Assembly (NCBI GenBank): GCA_030760725.1
Contig: JASWHV010000011.1
Coordinates: 77,539,765-77,603,764 of the forward strand
DNA length: 64,000 nt
DNA from: Neostapfia colusana
Taxonomy: Eukaryota; Streptophyta; Magnoliopsida; Poales; Poaceae
Reading direction: 5' to 3'
Part shown: positions 23,586-33,753 of the stretch, piece after piece
Position numbering within the stretch: the first letter of the stretch is position 1
Layout of the letters: each line of letters begins with the position of its first letter
Notes under the pieces: model-generated
What the model saw: the letters and a program-made list of their open reading frames with translations, nothing else
Told to the model about the DNA's origin: nothing
Databases searched by the model: none
Made by a program: the position numbers and the translations under genes

Positions 23586-26510
23586 GTTTGAATCTGCAGT
23601 TTAATGTCAAGGAAATTATAGTTACTTTATAATTTATTTATGTCACGGCCCTACATCTATTGGAAAGGATAGGTCCTAAACCCACCCAAGAGTGATCGAG
23701 CAGAGCGTGCTCATGACGAGACGCGTGGTATGGATCCGAACGAAATTTCGGCAGCATAACCCCGCTGTTCTCCACTGCACGCCCGAAAATGGTGCGGCAG
23801 AGAACAACAGGGTTATGCCGTCGAAATCTTGTCTAGATCTAAACCCGCGTTTCATCACATGCCACGCCCCCTCGGTCACTCCCAGGCTGTCCAAAAAGGG
23901 ACAATTCCGAACGTACATGCCTCACATGCGTAACACATGTGAGACGGGCCCGTTCGAAACGGGTGACGCATGTTGTATAGGTTTACGTCAATCTTTCGTT
24001 TTTGAGTCATTTAGAAGAGAGAGAGGAAAGAACGAGAGAGAAGGAAAGAATGAGAGACAAAGAAGTGGGTCAGCCGTCCTAAGTTATGTCCCGTTGGGGT
24101 CTGCCACTATCTTACGACGCCTTTAGGGTTAGCCGTCGTACGTTATGCCCCGTCGTAAGTGGGTCAAAGATGAAACCGCACCGTCGGGGCCCGCCATCCA
24201 CGCGCGGGAGCTTGCCGTCCTCCGTGCCTGTCTCGACTAATACATTACCACTAAATGAGCCGTGACAGACCCTAAATGGGTCGTGTCAGGCCGGACCGGG
24301 CCGAAACCCATTTATTTACATATAGTAACTAATCACACAATCAATCAAAGTATTAATTAAACAATAATAAATTAGAATACTAATTAAACAATTAATCAAC
24401 TAAGGTCGGACAGCGCGGCAGGGCGGGGCTTGGGGCGGGGCCGGGCGGCACAGCAGGGCGGGGCTCGGGGCGGGGCGCGTCGAGCGGCGGCGGCCGAGGC
24501 GTGTTCGTTGACAGTTAAATTGGCCCTCAAGAACTACTTATCAGTCTGCAGCCTAACCTGAGAATGCAATTCTGAGGACAAGTGAGCACAATGCAAAGTA
24601 ATTTAATAGGGATCGTAAATTACTCCGTGAACCTAGAGGTCCAACCACAATCCAATCCAAAGTGTCTAGATATGGCCGACACATCAGGACTCGGCAGTTA
24701 TACTATCCTACCGAGGCTTCTGCGTCAATGTAGAAGAAGCAACCTATCATTTTTTCCCTATAACACCATTGCTTCATCAATTTAGAAAAAATGGATTCAT
24801 CCGCAGCTCCGCACGCCATTACTAAACACAGGGCCGTCGTCCATAGTTAGACTGAAACTGCCTTAACTGACGCCACAGACAAGACAAAAGGAAGTGGTGC
24901 TAGGATGGAAGCGTACCCGCATAAGCCTAAGGAACTAGAATAGCATTTCGGTTGCAGTTGAAGCTGCGTGTCAACTACCAAGAACTCCCGCGTGTCTGCT
25001 AATGTCGAGCCGTACACTACCAAGAACCTAACTGGATCACGCAGCACGCAGATCAGCAGCTAGCTCGACGGAGAGGTCGAGAGATTTGAACTTGGTTGGG
25101 GAGGAACCCAACTTTTAGAGCAGGGCGGATCCGAGCAGGCCTGGGATGACTCACCCGCAAGACGACGGGGACCAATCCGACCAGCGTCGCACGCGGCGGA
25201 TCCCCCCACCCGGATAGAGCGAGCGGGGCGCGGAGCTGCTGTCGCGGCCGCGAGCTGGACGGCGGAGAAGGGAGGGAGGGAAGCCGGAAGGGCCGGCGGC
25301 GTCAAGCTCGACTGCTTCGCGTTGGACTCTTCCATCCGCACGGGAGTGGGTGTGGGGCAACGCCAGTCGCGGCAAAGCCTGGAGCTTTGTTACTATTTTA
25401 TTGATGTTTTACTGTTTGGGGTGAAAATTTCTTGAAGTAAAGTTTAGCAAGAAGTTAAGTCTATGGCATGAGGTAAGAGACTTTAAAAAAAGTGTGCAAG
25501 TCACAGTTGTGTCATAACAAAGTGCGACAACAAGTCAAACAACTCTAAATTCCCGCACCGAGAAGAGGCCCGTCGTCGTCGCCGCCTCATCGGTGGCTGG
25601 ACGCAGGAGGAGGGTGGTGGTCGGCGTCTGGACCGACAGGCCACCGCACGCCAGACCCCCCAGCGGCTGTAAGAACCGGCGCCTCCGTCGCAGCCGTCCC
25701 CGCACGCGTCGACCCAACAACAATAGTGGTTCTCTCCGCTCCAACTGTAAACGCGTTCACGATGCGGAGCAGTGTGACGCAGCTTCGGACGACCCTTCCC
25801 CTGATACAGCGCGTGCACCCCGGTCTCGCTTCGGCCACTTACGTACTTTTCAGGTGACCTCTTGTGCTTCTGAAACCCCCGTCGGTTTCAGAACATTGCT
25901 GCATCTGAAACCTTTTTTTAACGGCTGAATTGATGAGTACCTACGTTCGTTCCCAGCTCGGTTTCCGGCAGTGGTCACCTCTGTTAACACGCTGAACTGG
26001 TAGTAGCTCTCAAACGAACGTGCAAAAAAACATGCGTAGTCATTGGGAAAAAAATAACACAGGACATGCGTGCCATCTGTGAACTGTCAACGAACACAAA
26101 TTCTTTCTCCAATCATTAACATATGAGCTACAAAACTAAGTGTGCAATAAAATAGCATTGCATACAGCTCCTCATCCAAGAGAAATACAAAAAAATGAAA
26201 TAATGAATATGAAGTTGTTTAAGAGTCGGCCGCAGGGGGGCGGGGGGAGTGCCGGAGGGGGAGGGGCGGAGCGGCGGCGGCCGGCGGGCCATCGGTGGCC
26301 AGCGCGAGGTGGAGGAGGGGAGGGGGGAAGGAGGTGGCGTACTCGTTGGTCGGCGGATCAGCGGCGGCGGCGGCGGCGACCGGTGGCGGCGGCGACCGGC
26401 GACGGCGGCGGGGACCGGCGGGGAGGGCGACGGCGACGAGACTGATCGGCGCGAGTCAGGAGGCGGCACTGTGGCCGCCTCCCGGCTCGCGTACGGGTTA
26501 TATGTCCGGT
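23586..26510. other. CACTA internal region without a recognised gene
   Basis: Upstream of the transposase ATG. It holds a GC-rich tandem stretch (about 24405-24480), an AT-rich stretch before it, GC-rich blocks at 25060-25380, 25530-25850 and 26225-26490, and a perfect 16 bp inverted repeat (24501-24516 and 26082-26097). On the minus strand the 25060-25380 block reads like a first coding exon ending at a GGTGAGT donor near 25150. It could be a captured host gene fragment or the transposase gene's own 5' exon, but I recognise no protein. Confidence 0.4.
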
Positions 26511-26874
26511 AATTGACGACGGTGCCAGGTCACCGTCATCAATAACTCCTCGGGTGGGCCCGAATTAAGTTAAAGACGACGGGCGCCGTCGTCAATAATT
26601 TATTGACGACGGTTCTCGTTCAGCCGTCGTCAATAACTGTGTTATTGATGACGGTGCTAGGTCACCGTCGTCAATAACTCCTCAGGTGGGCCCGAATTAA
26701 GTTAAAGACGACGGACACCGTCGTCAGTTATTTATTGACGACGGTATTCGTTCAGCTGTCGTCAATACTGTGTTATTGACGACGGCTTTTTCTAGCCGTC
26801 GTCAATAAAATTAAAGACGACGGCCCCGTCGACAATAAATCTGGCCGTCGTCAATGATCATTTTTCCTGTAGTG
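26511..26874. repeat. CACTA right subterminal repeats with a 130 bp tandem duplication
   Basis: About 17 copies of TTGACGACGG or its complement. Segments 26511-26640 and 26641-26770 are a direct tandem duplication of about 130 bp, sharing the CTCCTCRGGTGGGCCCGAAT stretch. Confidence 0.85.
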
Positions 26875-26877
26875 TAT

Positions 26878-28424
26878 TTGGTTTAGAAACAATAAAAAGA
26901 TTATATCCTACTGATCTGGACTTCAAATACGCCTTTGAAAATTGTAGACAAGGAAGAACATAGAATAAATATGTACTACGGGAGGGCCTCCTCTATCGTG
27001 CTAACAAGCTATGTGTTCCTGCTAGTTCCGTTCGCCTATTACTTTTGCAGGAAGCACATGGAGGAGGTTTGATGGGATATTTTGGAGTGAAGAAAACTGA
27101 GGACATGTTGGCCACACACTTCTTTTGGCCAAAGATGAGACGTGATGTCGAGCGCTATGTGTCACGATGCACTACTTGCAATAAAGCTAAGTCTCGACTT
27201 AACCCACATGGTCTTTATATGCCTCTTCTTGTTTCTAGTGTACCTTGGCAGGATATTTCCATGGATTTGTTTTGGGATTGCCTAGGACTAAGAGGGGGAG
27301 GGATAGTATTTTTGTGTTGTTGATCATTTCTCCAAAATGTCACATTTTATACCTTATCATAATGATAATGCCTCACACATTGCTGATTTATTTATGACGG
27401 AAGTTATTCGTTTATATGGTGTACCAAATACCATTGTTTCTGATCGTGATGCAAAATTTTTAAGTCATTTTTGGAGAACTTTGTGGTATAAATTGGGAAC
27501 GAAGCTGCTGTTTTCAACCACATGTCACCCACAAACCGATGGACAAACTGAGGTAGTAAATCGTACTCTATCCACTATGTTGCGGGCTGTTAAAAACAAA
27601 TTTAAAGGGTTGGGAGGATTGTTTACCACATATAGAATTTGCTTACAACAGGTCAGTTCACTCTACTACAAAGGTAAGCCCATTCCAGGTAGTGTATGGT
27701 TTCAATCCCCGTGCTCCTATTGATTTATTACCTTTGCCTCCTTCTGAAACTATAAATTTGGATGCTACACAACGATCTGAATTCATTCTTAAGATGCATG
27801 AAACTACAAAGAAAAATATTGAAAGGATGAATGAGAAGTATAGAATTTCTGGTAGTAAAGGTAGAAAAGAAGTAAAACTTGAACCAGGGGACTTGGTATG
27901 ACTACATTTGAGAAAAGAACGATTCCCTCACTTGAGAAAATCTAAATTTATCCCACGCTGCTGGTCCTTTTAAGATTGTTGAAAAGTTCAATGATAATGC
28001 ATATAAGCTTGAGTTGCCTCCCGATTTTGGGGCTAGTCCCACATTTAACATTTCAAATTTACGACCATACTTGGGGGAAGACGATGATCTTGAGTCGAGG
28101 ACGACTCTGATTCAAGAGGGGGAGGATGATGAGGACATCACAACAGTGGATACTCACATTGATATACAAGGACCAATCACAAGAGCACGAGCACGGTTAT
28201 TAAATCAGCAGGTGAACTCGTTCCTAACTTCCTACCCATGTGATTTTGAGAATGGATTGCTATTGAATGATTTAATTGTTATTAGGAACCATGGACATGA
28301 TCAACAAGTAAAGGGAGGAGTATTTGGGGACGTGGAGAACCAGATGGGACGTCCACAAGTTGATGGAAACAGTCACCAACTCAGACTCGAATTCAACTCG
28401 GAGTCCAGGAGCAGTCCATCTTAA
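26878..28424 (+). pseudogene. C integrase and CR-motif C-terminus (frameshifted)
   Basis: After the CACTA element pol resumes: an HHCC domain (LQEAHGGGLMGYFGVKKTEDML, CTTCNKAKSRL), then integrase core pieces SKMSHFIPYHNDNASHIADLF, IVSDRDAKFLSHFW and HPQTDGQTEVVNRTLSTML, with the catalytic Asp and Glu visible. Frame breaks lie near 27280, 27620-27700 and 27900-27960. The C-terminus (YLGEDDDLESRTTLIQEGEDD, then QGPITRARARLLNQQVNSFL) extends across 28127 into the 3' LTR to a stop at about 28424, as in CRM elements. Confidence 0.85.
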
Positions 28425-28990
28425 AATGGACGCCCAGAATGCATACGGACTCCGTTTTCGACGTTCTACATATGCATGGAAAGATTAGAAGATAAACTTT
28501 CCAATGGTTCTGGTCCCACATTAAAATTCCCCAGGAGTGGTTGGGAGTTGTCGAAACAAGTCAAATTCAGAGTTCTATCCGGTGTTGCATCACCGTATTG
28601 GGCTTTTGGGCCTTGTATCCCGTATGAGTCCATTAGGGACGCGTCAAAGGGTCTTATGGATGAACCCTAGTCTTTAAATACTGCAGCTACCGGCCATATT
28701 CGGTGGGTTTTGCTTAGATAAACAGCCGCCGTTCTACGGTTTGTGTGAAACCCCAACTTCGTGATTTTCATATCACGTCTTCTACGTTCTTGCTCGTGTT
28801 CTCGGTTGCACCTGCAGGGATTAGCCTTCTTGGCGAGGTCAAGCATGTGCTGCACGGTTGATAACCAATGGAGCAGTGGTGTAGTGATTGCAGGGGTGTT
28901 CGAACTGCTCGAGTGCCGCGGATCATCAACGTCGAGTTCTCCACCTCAATCAACCTACCTTTCGGAAGATCGGGCCTAAACCACTCATCA
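28127..28990 (+). repeat. C 3' LTR
   Basis: Starts TGATGAGGACATCAC and ends CCACTCATCA, pairing with 11502-12360. A TTTAAATA box lies at 28673-28680. The first 300 bp are also coding for the C-terminus of the C polyprotein. Confidence 0.85.
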
Positions 28991-29017
28991 ATATTCATTC
29001 ACGCTCTTCCTGCCTTG
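28991..29017 (-). pseudogene. 27 bp sliver of E gag between C and D
   Basis: On the minus strand this sliver (codons for GRKSVNEY) links the gag start on the right of D with the gag remainder on the left of C. Its last five bases, CCTTG (29013-29017), are the left target duplication of D. Confidence 0.8.
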
Positions 29018-32000
29018 CGTAACACCCCAAAATTTTGATTCAAAACTCTAAATCATGTTAAGAGGGGAATTTAAAATTTTTTGGACGTGTTGCATGTTTT
29101 GCAAAAATTCAAATTCAAACTGGAATTCAAATTAAACTCAAATAAGAAAAAAATAGAAAAAGAAAAAGAAAACTAAAACCTAACCGGCCAGTGGGCCGAA
29201 CCCACCAGCCGGCCCACCATTCCCCACCCGCCAGCCCATAGCCGCGCGCCTCTCCCTCTCACTGACACGCGGGGCCCGCCTTCATCTTCTTCCTCGCGCG
29301 CGATCGGCCAACCCCGGGACATCTCTCTCTCCCGAATCAAAACTACCCCTTGGAAACCGCGTCTCCCAGCCGAATTTTGATCCCGGACGACTCAAACTCG
29401 ATCACAACCGACACACCGCCCTCCCCCGTCTATAAAAACCCCGGCCTCGTTCTGTTTTTCCCACGCGATCGCCGATTTTTCCTCCGGTGAGAACCGAGAC
29501 TTCTCCGATGAATTCTGGCCGATCTAAGCTCGGAAATTCCGATCTAACTCGCTGGTCTTGATCCACCGCCTTCGGGGAACCTTGCAGGTGCAGAAAACTC
29601 GGTGATTTGCGGTGTAAACGCAGCGCCGACGAGCTTCGCCGTGGTTTTGCCTCGGACCTCGTCGCCGATCACCTTCCAGGACCTCCGAGCTCAAGAAAAC
29701 CCCCGAGGTGAGATCCCCGACCTCCCCTCTACCGATCTATACCATAAAATCACAGTTCTAGGAAGAATTCCCGAAGATCCGAAAGTTTCCGGCGAGATCG
29801 CCGCTTCCCGCCGCCGTGCGCCGCCGGCAGCGCCGCCCGCGTTCGATCAGAGCGACGTGGCCGCTTGTGCGCCGTTTATTTTAAATCGCACGGTAGGGTT
29901 TAAATCCCCGCGTACCGGTTCGACGTTATAATCTCAGCCATCGGTTTAAAATCAGACGGTCCACGTTAGCCCCGCGTTATAAAGACTGGAAATCTTACGT
30001 GCTACCCCCTGGGGTTCTCGGGAAATAAGAGCTTGCACCGGAAACTTCTGATCTAGCCCCTGGAACTTCAGAAAATCATGTAAATTCATTTAAAAAATCA
30101 GTTTTAGCCCCTGGACTTAATAAAAATTAGGAAAAACTCCTCTGTTATGTATAGCTAGACCCCTGAAAATTGTTAAAATAATATTATAGACCCTGTAGTG
30201 AGGTGAGTTTACCTTTTTAGCCCTGTTTAATATTTAATTTAGGAAATTGAATATGTGGCTAGTGTTTAAAATTTAAAAAGTGGGACAAACATATTATCAA
30301 AATTAAATTAAAAACTTTCTTAGTATTTAGAAAACTTTGGAGTGAGATAAAAATATATTTTGGGCTGAAATGAATCTGTTTAATTTATTATTCACATTTA
30401 GGGACACATTTTTAAGTAAAGAATAGTTCTGGAAAATAGGGAAAATAATTGTAAAATAGTTTACATCAGAGGAAAAGGTCAAAAATATATTAGTAAATAT
30501 TTTAGATCAGAACCTATTCTGTTTAGATGATGTGTCTTGTTATTTTCATAATAAAGTTCATATTTAGGCATAGGAAATAAATCTGAAAATATAGCAACTA
30601 GTAAATGATAAATGGAGTTCTAAAATCCAAAGAATTCAGTTTAGTGTTGGTAGAAATTCTGAAGACACTTATGAAGAAGGAAAATACCTTTCATGCATAC
30701 TTGGTAGCTAAAAGGTGTAGTAATTGAATATAAGGAATTTATTTAAATTGGAAGCTCATATATATAGTATGTAAGTATAAATGTGAACACAAAAGTAGGA
30801 ATCATATACACATGATTAAAAATGCATGCAAGCCACAAATCAACACACATAGAGTAACCACAACACATATAATGGTGAATGACTTTCATAAATTTAAATG
30901 TGTGGTTTGTATGAAGTGGAAGTGTGAACTATGTCTTATGGATTGTTGTTTTTCTTTTGCTATGTGTGATGGTATGATGTAGAACCTGCTCAAGAGCAAG
31001 TTATTCCTTTCCAAGATCAGGACTACCCATTTCAAGAGCAGCAGGAAGGAGGCAAGTGTCCTTGACCACTTTGATCCTATATTAGGATGTGTAGATAGAA
31101 TTATTTGCATTGTCAAATGAAATATGAAACCCATGCTAGGAAGTTTCCCTAGAATTGCATTACCTTGTTTCCTTGTAGCTTGGGTTGGGATTTATTTTAT
31201 CATGTCATTTATTATTATGCATATGCTTAGCCATGCTTAGAATGGGATAATTGGGATATGAGATCATCAGTTTATTTTACCATACTCTTGAATGAGATAT
31301 TGTGAGTTATGTAGAGGTAGGGATCAAGGCAAGTTGGATGTTTTGGTTGTGTGTTGGGTGCACGAGACTCGGGTTTGTGTTTAGTACTTGCCTGGATCCT
31401 AAGGACCGGTTCATGGAGCATGTAACCTGGCTTTACAGTGCCAACCACATGCTGAGATGGGGCAGCTTGGCCAATTAATTAGGTGTATCCCCGGCGTAGT
31501 ATGGGTGTGTTGGATGGTGCGGGGAATAGGTGTCAGCTGGACTACCATATGAACCGCAAGGCTCAAGAGGGGGCCACTGCAGCGGGGTTGGAGCCTCTTG
31601 TATGCTGTTAGGGGTGAAACCTCAGTGGGCCCACGCTCGTCGGGAATCCCTTTGTAAAGGCTTCGTAGTGATCTCCTGGCTACACACCTGGGAAGTGTGA
31701 ATGTGGTTCGTAGCCACTGGCCTAATGGAGGTTCTTTTAGTCCACCCGGCAACGGGGGATGAAATCACTACATGTGGGTACAGTGGTACAAACTCTGCAG
31801 TGTCAAAACTGTCATGACAGCCGTGCTCACGGTCAAGAGCGGCTTGGACTTATTCATGATTAGAGGATTGATGGTTTTGGAAGTTGTGATGTTAAGCGGG
31901 GAGCTTAACATTGGAAATGATGTTATGGTTATTGGATTATGATGATGGGATGGGAGATTTGGACCATTTCACCTGTGTAGTAATGTAGGTGCTTAATAAG

Positions 32001-32454
32001 CTAAGGTGATAGGTATTAATTGCGTAGTGCTTTAACCATGAGTTCAACCTCTCCTTGTTCTAGCCATGCATGATATAATTTTCCCACACTTGCTGAGTAC
32101 CATTGGTACTCAACCTTGCATATTTTGTTGGTTTATATTGCTGCTCAGGTCAAGATAATGAGGTGGTGTATAATGACCAAGACTTTGGACCCGAAGATGG
32201 TTTCTAGGTTCATGGAGACCCCCGGGCAACGCCTGTGATGGAGCCCTCAAGAATAATTTTCCGCTGCTAGTTTATTTACTTGTGATGAACTTATTATTGT
32301 CCATCGAGACATTTACTATGTAAGACTTACTTATATTCAACACCTGGCTTGTAATAAATGATGCTTCACTATTTGTCATCACATGTATGAGAAAATGATC
32401 CTGGCATACATGTGATATTCACTTGGTTGTTCTTCGGAAAAACCGGGTGTGACA
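29018..32454 (+). repeat. D 5' LTR (3437 bp)
   Basis: Starts CGTAACACCCC (the expected TG mutated to CG; the 3' copy has TGTAACACCCC) and ends ACCGGGTGTGACA. Contains a TATA box TATAAAAA at 29431-29438. No coding region is recognised. The AT-rich middle (30130-31700) and 31775-31930 are missing from the 3' LTR. Confidence 0.9.
29431..29438 (+). promoter_or_regulatory. D LTR TATA box
   Basis: TATAAAAACCCCGGCC after a CCTCCCCCGTC stretch, repeated at 38688-38695 in the 3' LTR. This is the probable core promoter for element transcription. Confidence 0.6.
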
Positions 32455-32458
32455 GAGG

Positions 32459-32470
32459 TGGTATCAGAGC
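32459..32470 (+). other. D primer binding site (initiator tRNA-Met)
   Basis: TGGTATCAGAGC, four bases after the LTR end. This is the standard complement of the 3' end of plant initiator Met tRNA. Confidence 0.9.
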
Positions 32471-32505
32471 CAAGGTTGCCCGTAGGAACGTGGACCTAGG
32501 TAGAA

Positions 32506-32671
32506 ATGGACGTATGTAAGGGCCCTATTTTCTTAAAAACTATTTTCCAAGGTGTGGGTTGAAAAGTGTTGTTTAAGGAGTCATTTTCTTCATCTTACCC
32601 CAACTTTCATTCAAAATAGGATTTTTGTTTGAGAGTTTATCTAACTTAATTTTAAATTCTTTTTGTTTTAG
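32506..32671 (+). promoter_or_regulatory. D leader: short upstream ORF and putative leader intron
   Basis: An upstream ATG at 32506 opens an 18-codon ORF ending at 32562. A donor-like GTATGTAAG begins at 32512. A pyrimidine-rich acceptor (TTCTTTTTGTTTTAG) ends at 32671, directly before the ORF0 ATG. If spliced, the upstream ATGGAC would join ORF0 in frame. The gag ATG at 33754 is also directly preceded by an acceptor-like TTCTGCCAG. Splicing is inferred from these motifs only. Confidence 0.45.
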
Positions 32672-33451
32672 ATGGTTCGCATGATTCACACCGCTCGCAA
32701 GTCCACAGGAGGGAGAGTTCCCGTAGTTGCCCTTGCCGAAAGAGAGGAGAGCCGTCCGGTGACGTACCTTTCCTACGGATTGGCAGTAGGAGGCTTATTG
32801 CGCCGTCTTCGGCGTATGCTCGAAGCCGCCGGCAACACGGGCAAGCTAATTATCCACTATAACTCCACCAGGACCATCCGCGAGAAGAGGGAAGAATGGA
32901 GCTCAGAGATGAGGATTATACACGAAAATCAGCTGCTTAAGATTCACCACTCTCCAGCTTGTCGGGCAACACAGGTCGATGCGGAGAAAGATGTCACCTG
33001 GGAGGCCATCACCTGCCAGAGTCACATCTATCGTTGCCACTTGGACAAAACTGAGTACATGTATGTCCTCCAACGTGAGAGTGGTACCAAGGAGTACAAG
33101 TACCCGCCAGTGCAGCAAGGGACTTCCCATGAGCACATGGACTTGTGCTTTGAGGATGCTGCTATGCTCAGCACTCGACTGCAGGAGTGTCAACAAGAGC
33201 TTCAGGATGTCCGGGACACCCTGAAGGAAACGGAGGCGTTGCTGTGAGCCTGCTTAAAGGCGAGAGAAAGAGGAGATGGGAATGAACTGTGTGTCACCGT
33301 GAATGATACATGTACTCCTGACTCCCCAGATCGCCGAGCGATCAGGCATCATCGCACTTCTCCACCAGCAGCCTCCCCACCCAAAGCAGAGTTAGAAGGC
33401 AGCCGAAATGATGAGGAAGATCCCGAGGAGCCAGCTCAAGAAAACGAGTAG
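32672..33451 (+). CDS. D ORF0: histone H3 tail-like N-terminus with a coiled-coil-like C-terminus
   Basis: The ATG at 32672 opens a 191-codon ORF to a TGA at 33245-33247. The same frame continues 67 more codons to a TAG at 33449-33451, so the original ORF was probably about 259 codons and a CGA-to-TGA change at a CpG would explain the stop. Residues 1-22 read MVRMIHTARKSTGG then RVPVVALA. Against the plant H3 N-terminus, 11 of 22 positions match in register, including T6-A-R-K9-S10-T-G-G13, R2, P16, L20 and A21. No histone fold follows. The middle is basic; residues around 165-191 look like a coiled coil (LQECQQELQDVRDTLKETEA); the read-through tail is acidic and Pro/Ser rich. Upstream orf0s are reported in some rice gypsy elements (from memory, unverified). 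Function unknown. Confidence 0.75.
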
Positions 33452-33753
33452 CGTAGAGCCTTTCCCTTAAATTAGAAGGATGTCGAGTAGTCGAGTCGTT
33501 ACGTAGTTAATGGTGTGTTAATGCTTGGTGTGTGACGTGAGTTGTGGAAGCCATGCGCAATTGTCCACAACCTCGTCTTTAGATTGTTTTGCTTCGGTGT
33601 GTGAACCCACATGAAACAATAGTGCATCTGTTTGGTGTGAGATATGAACCCTTGTAAAAGTATAACAAAGCCTCAACACTTCAAAGTACAAACAAATGAA
33701 AGTAGTAAGATGATACTAAATGATTTCAAATTAACATTGGTTGATTCTGCCAG
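33452..33753 (+). other. D spacer between ORF0 and gag
   Basis: About 300 bp without an ORF, ending in TTGATTCTGCCAG directly before the gag ATG, which looks like a splice acceptor. Nothing else recognised. Confidence 0.5.

Larger units (their letters stand above)
16943..26874 (-). mobile_element. CACTA (En/Spm) transposon, 9932 bp
   Basis: The ends are CACTACAGGAAT at 16943 and its complement (TTCCTGTAGTG) ending at 26874. The 3 bp target duplication is TAT (16940-16942 and 26875-26877), as expected for CACTA elements. Subterminal regions are packed with TATTGACGACGG motifs in both orientations. Inside, on the minus strand, are a TNPD-like transposase gene and a TNPA/Transposase_24-like gene. 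The insertion splits pol of C between RNase H and integrase. The transposase gene has an in-frame TAG, so autonomous activity is doubtful. Confidence 0.92.
11502..28990 (+). mobile_element. C: CRM-like Ty3/gypsy element carrying a CACTA insertion
   Basis: Two LTRs starting TGATRAGGACATCACAACAG flank gag, protease, RT, RNase H, integrase and a C-terminal extension with PITRARARLLNQQVNSFL that runs into the 3' LTR. That extension is typical of the grass centromeric retrotransposon (CRM/CRR) lineage. The target in E gag is GTACT on the left and ATATT on the right, a degraded 5 bp duplication (3 of 5 match). The pol gene is split by the CACTA element at 16943-26874. Several frameshifts and stops show that it is dead. 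Confidence 0.85.

Noticed and set aside
26220..26512. Glycine/arginine-rich gene at the right end of the CACTA element
   Set aside because: A CGG-rich low-complexity stretch open in several frames on both strands; no recognisable domain.
28991..29017. Target-site duplication of C as an exact 5 bp repeat
   Set aside because: Left GTACT and right ATATT match at only 3 of 5 bases; kept as a decayed duplication supported by the joined gag frame rather than as an exact one.
32459..32470. tRNA gene fragment
   Set aside because: TGGTATCAGAGC is the primer binding site complementary to tRNA-Met next to an LTR, not a tRNA gene.
32672..33451. A real histone H3 gene or H3 variant
   Set aside because: Only the first 22 residues resemble H3; no histone-fold helices or the later tail (K27 region) follow, and the ORF lies between PBS and gag of a retrotransposon.
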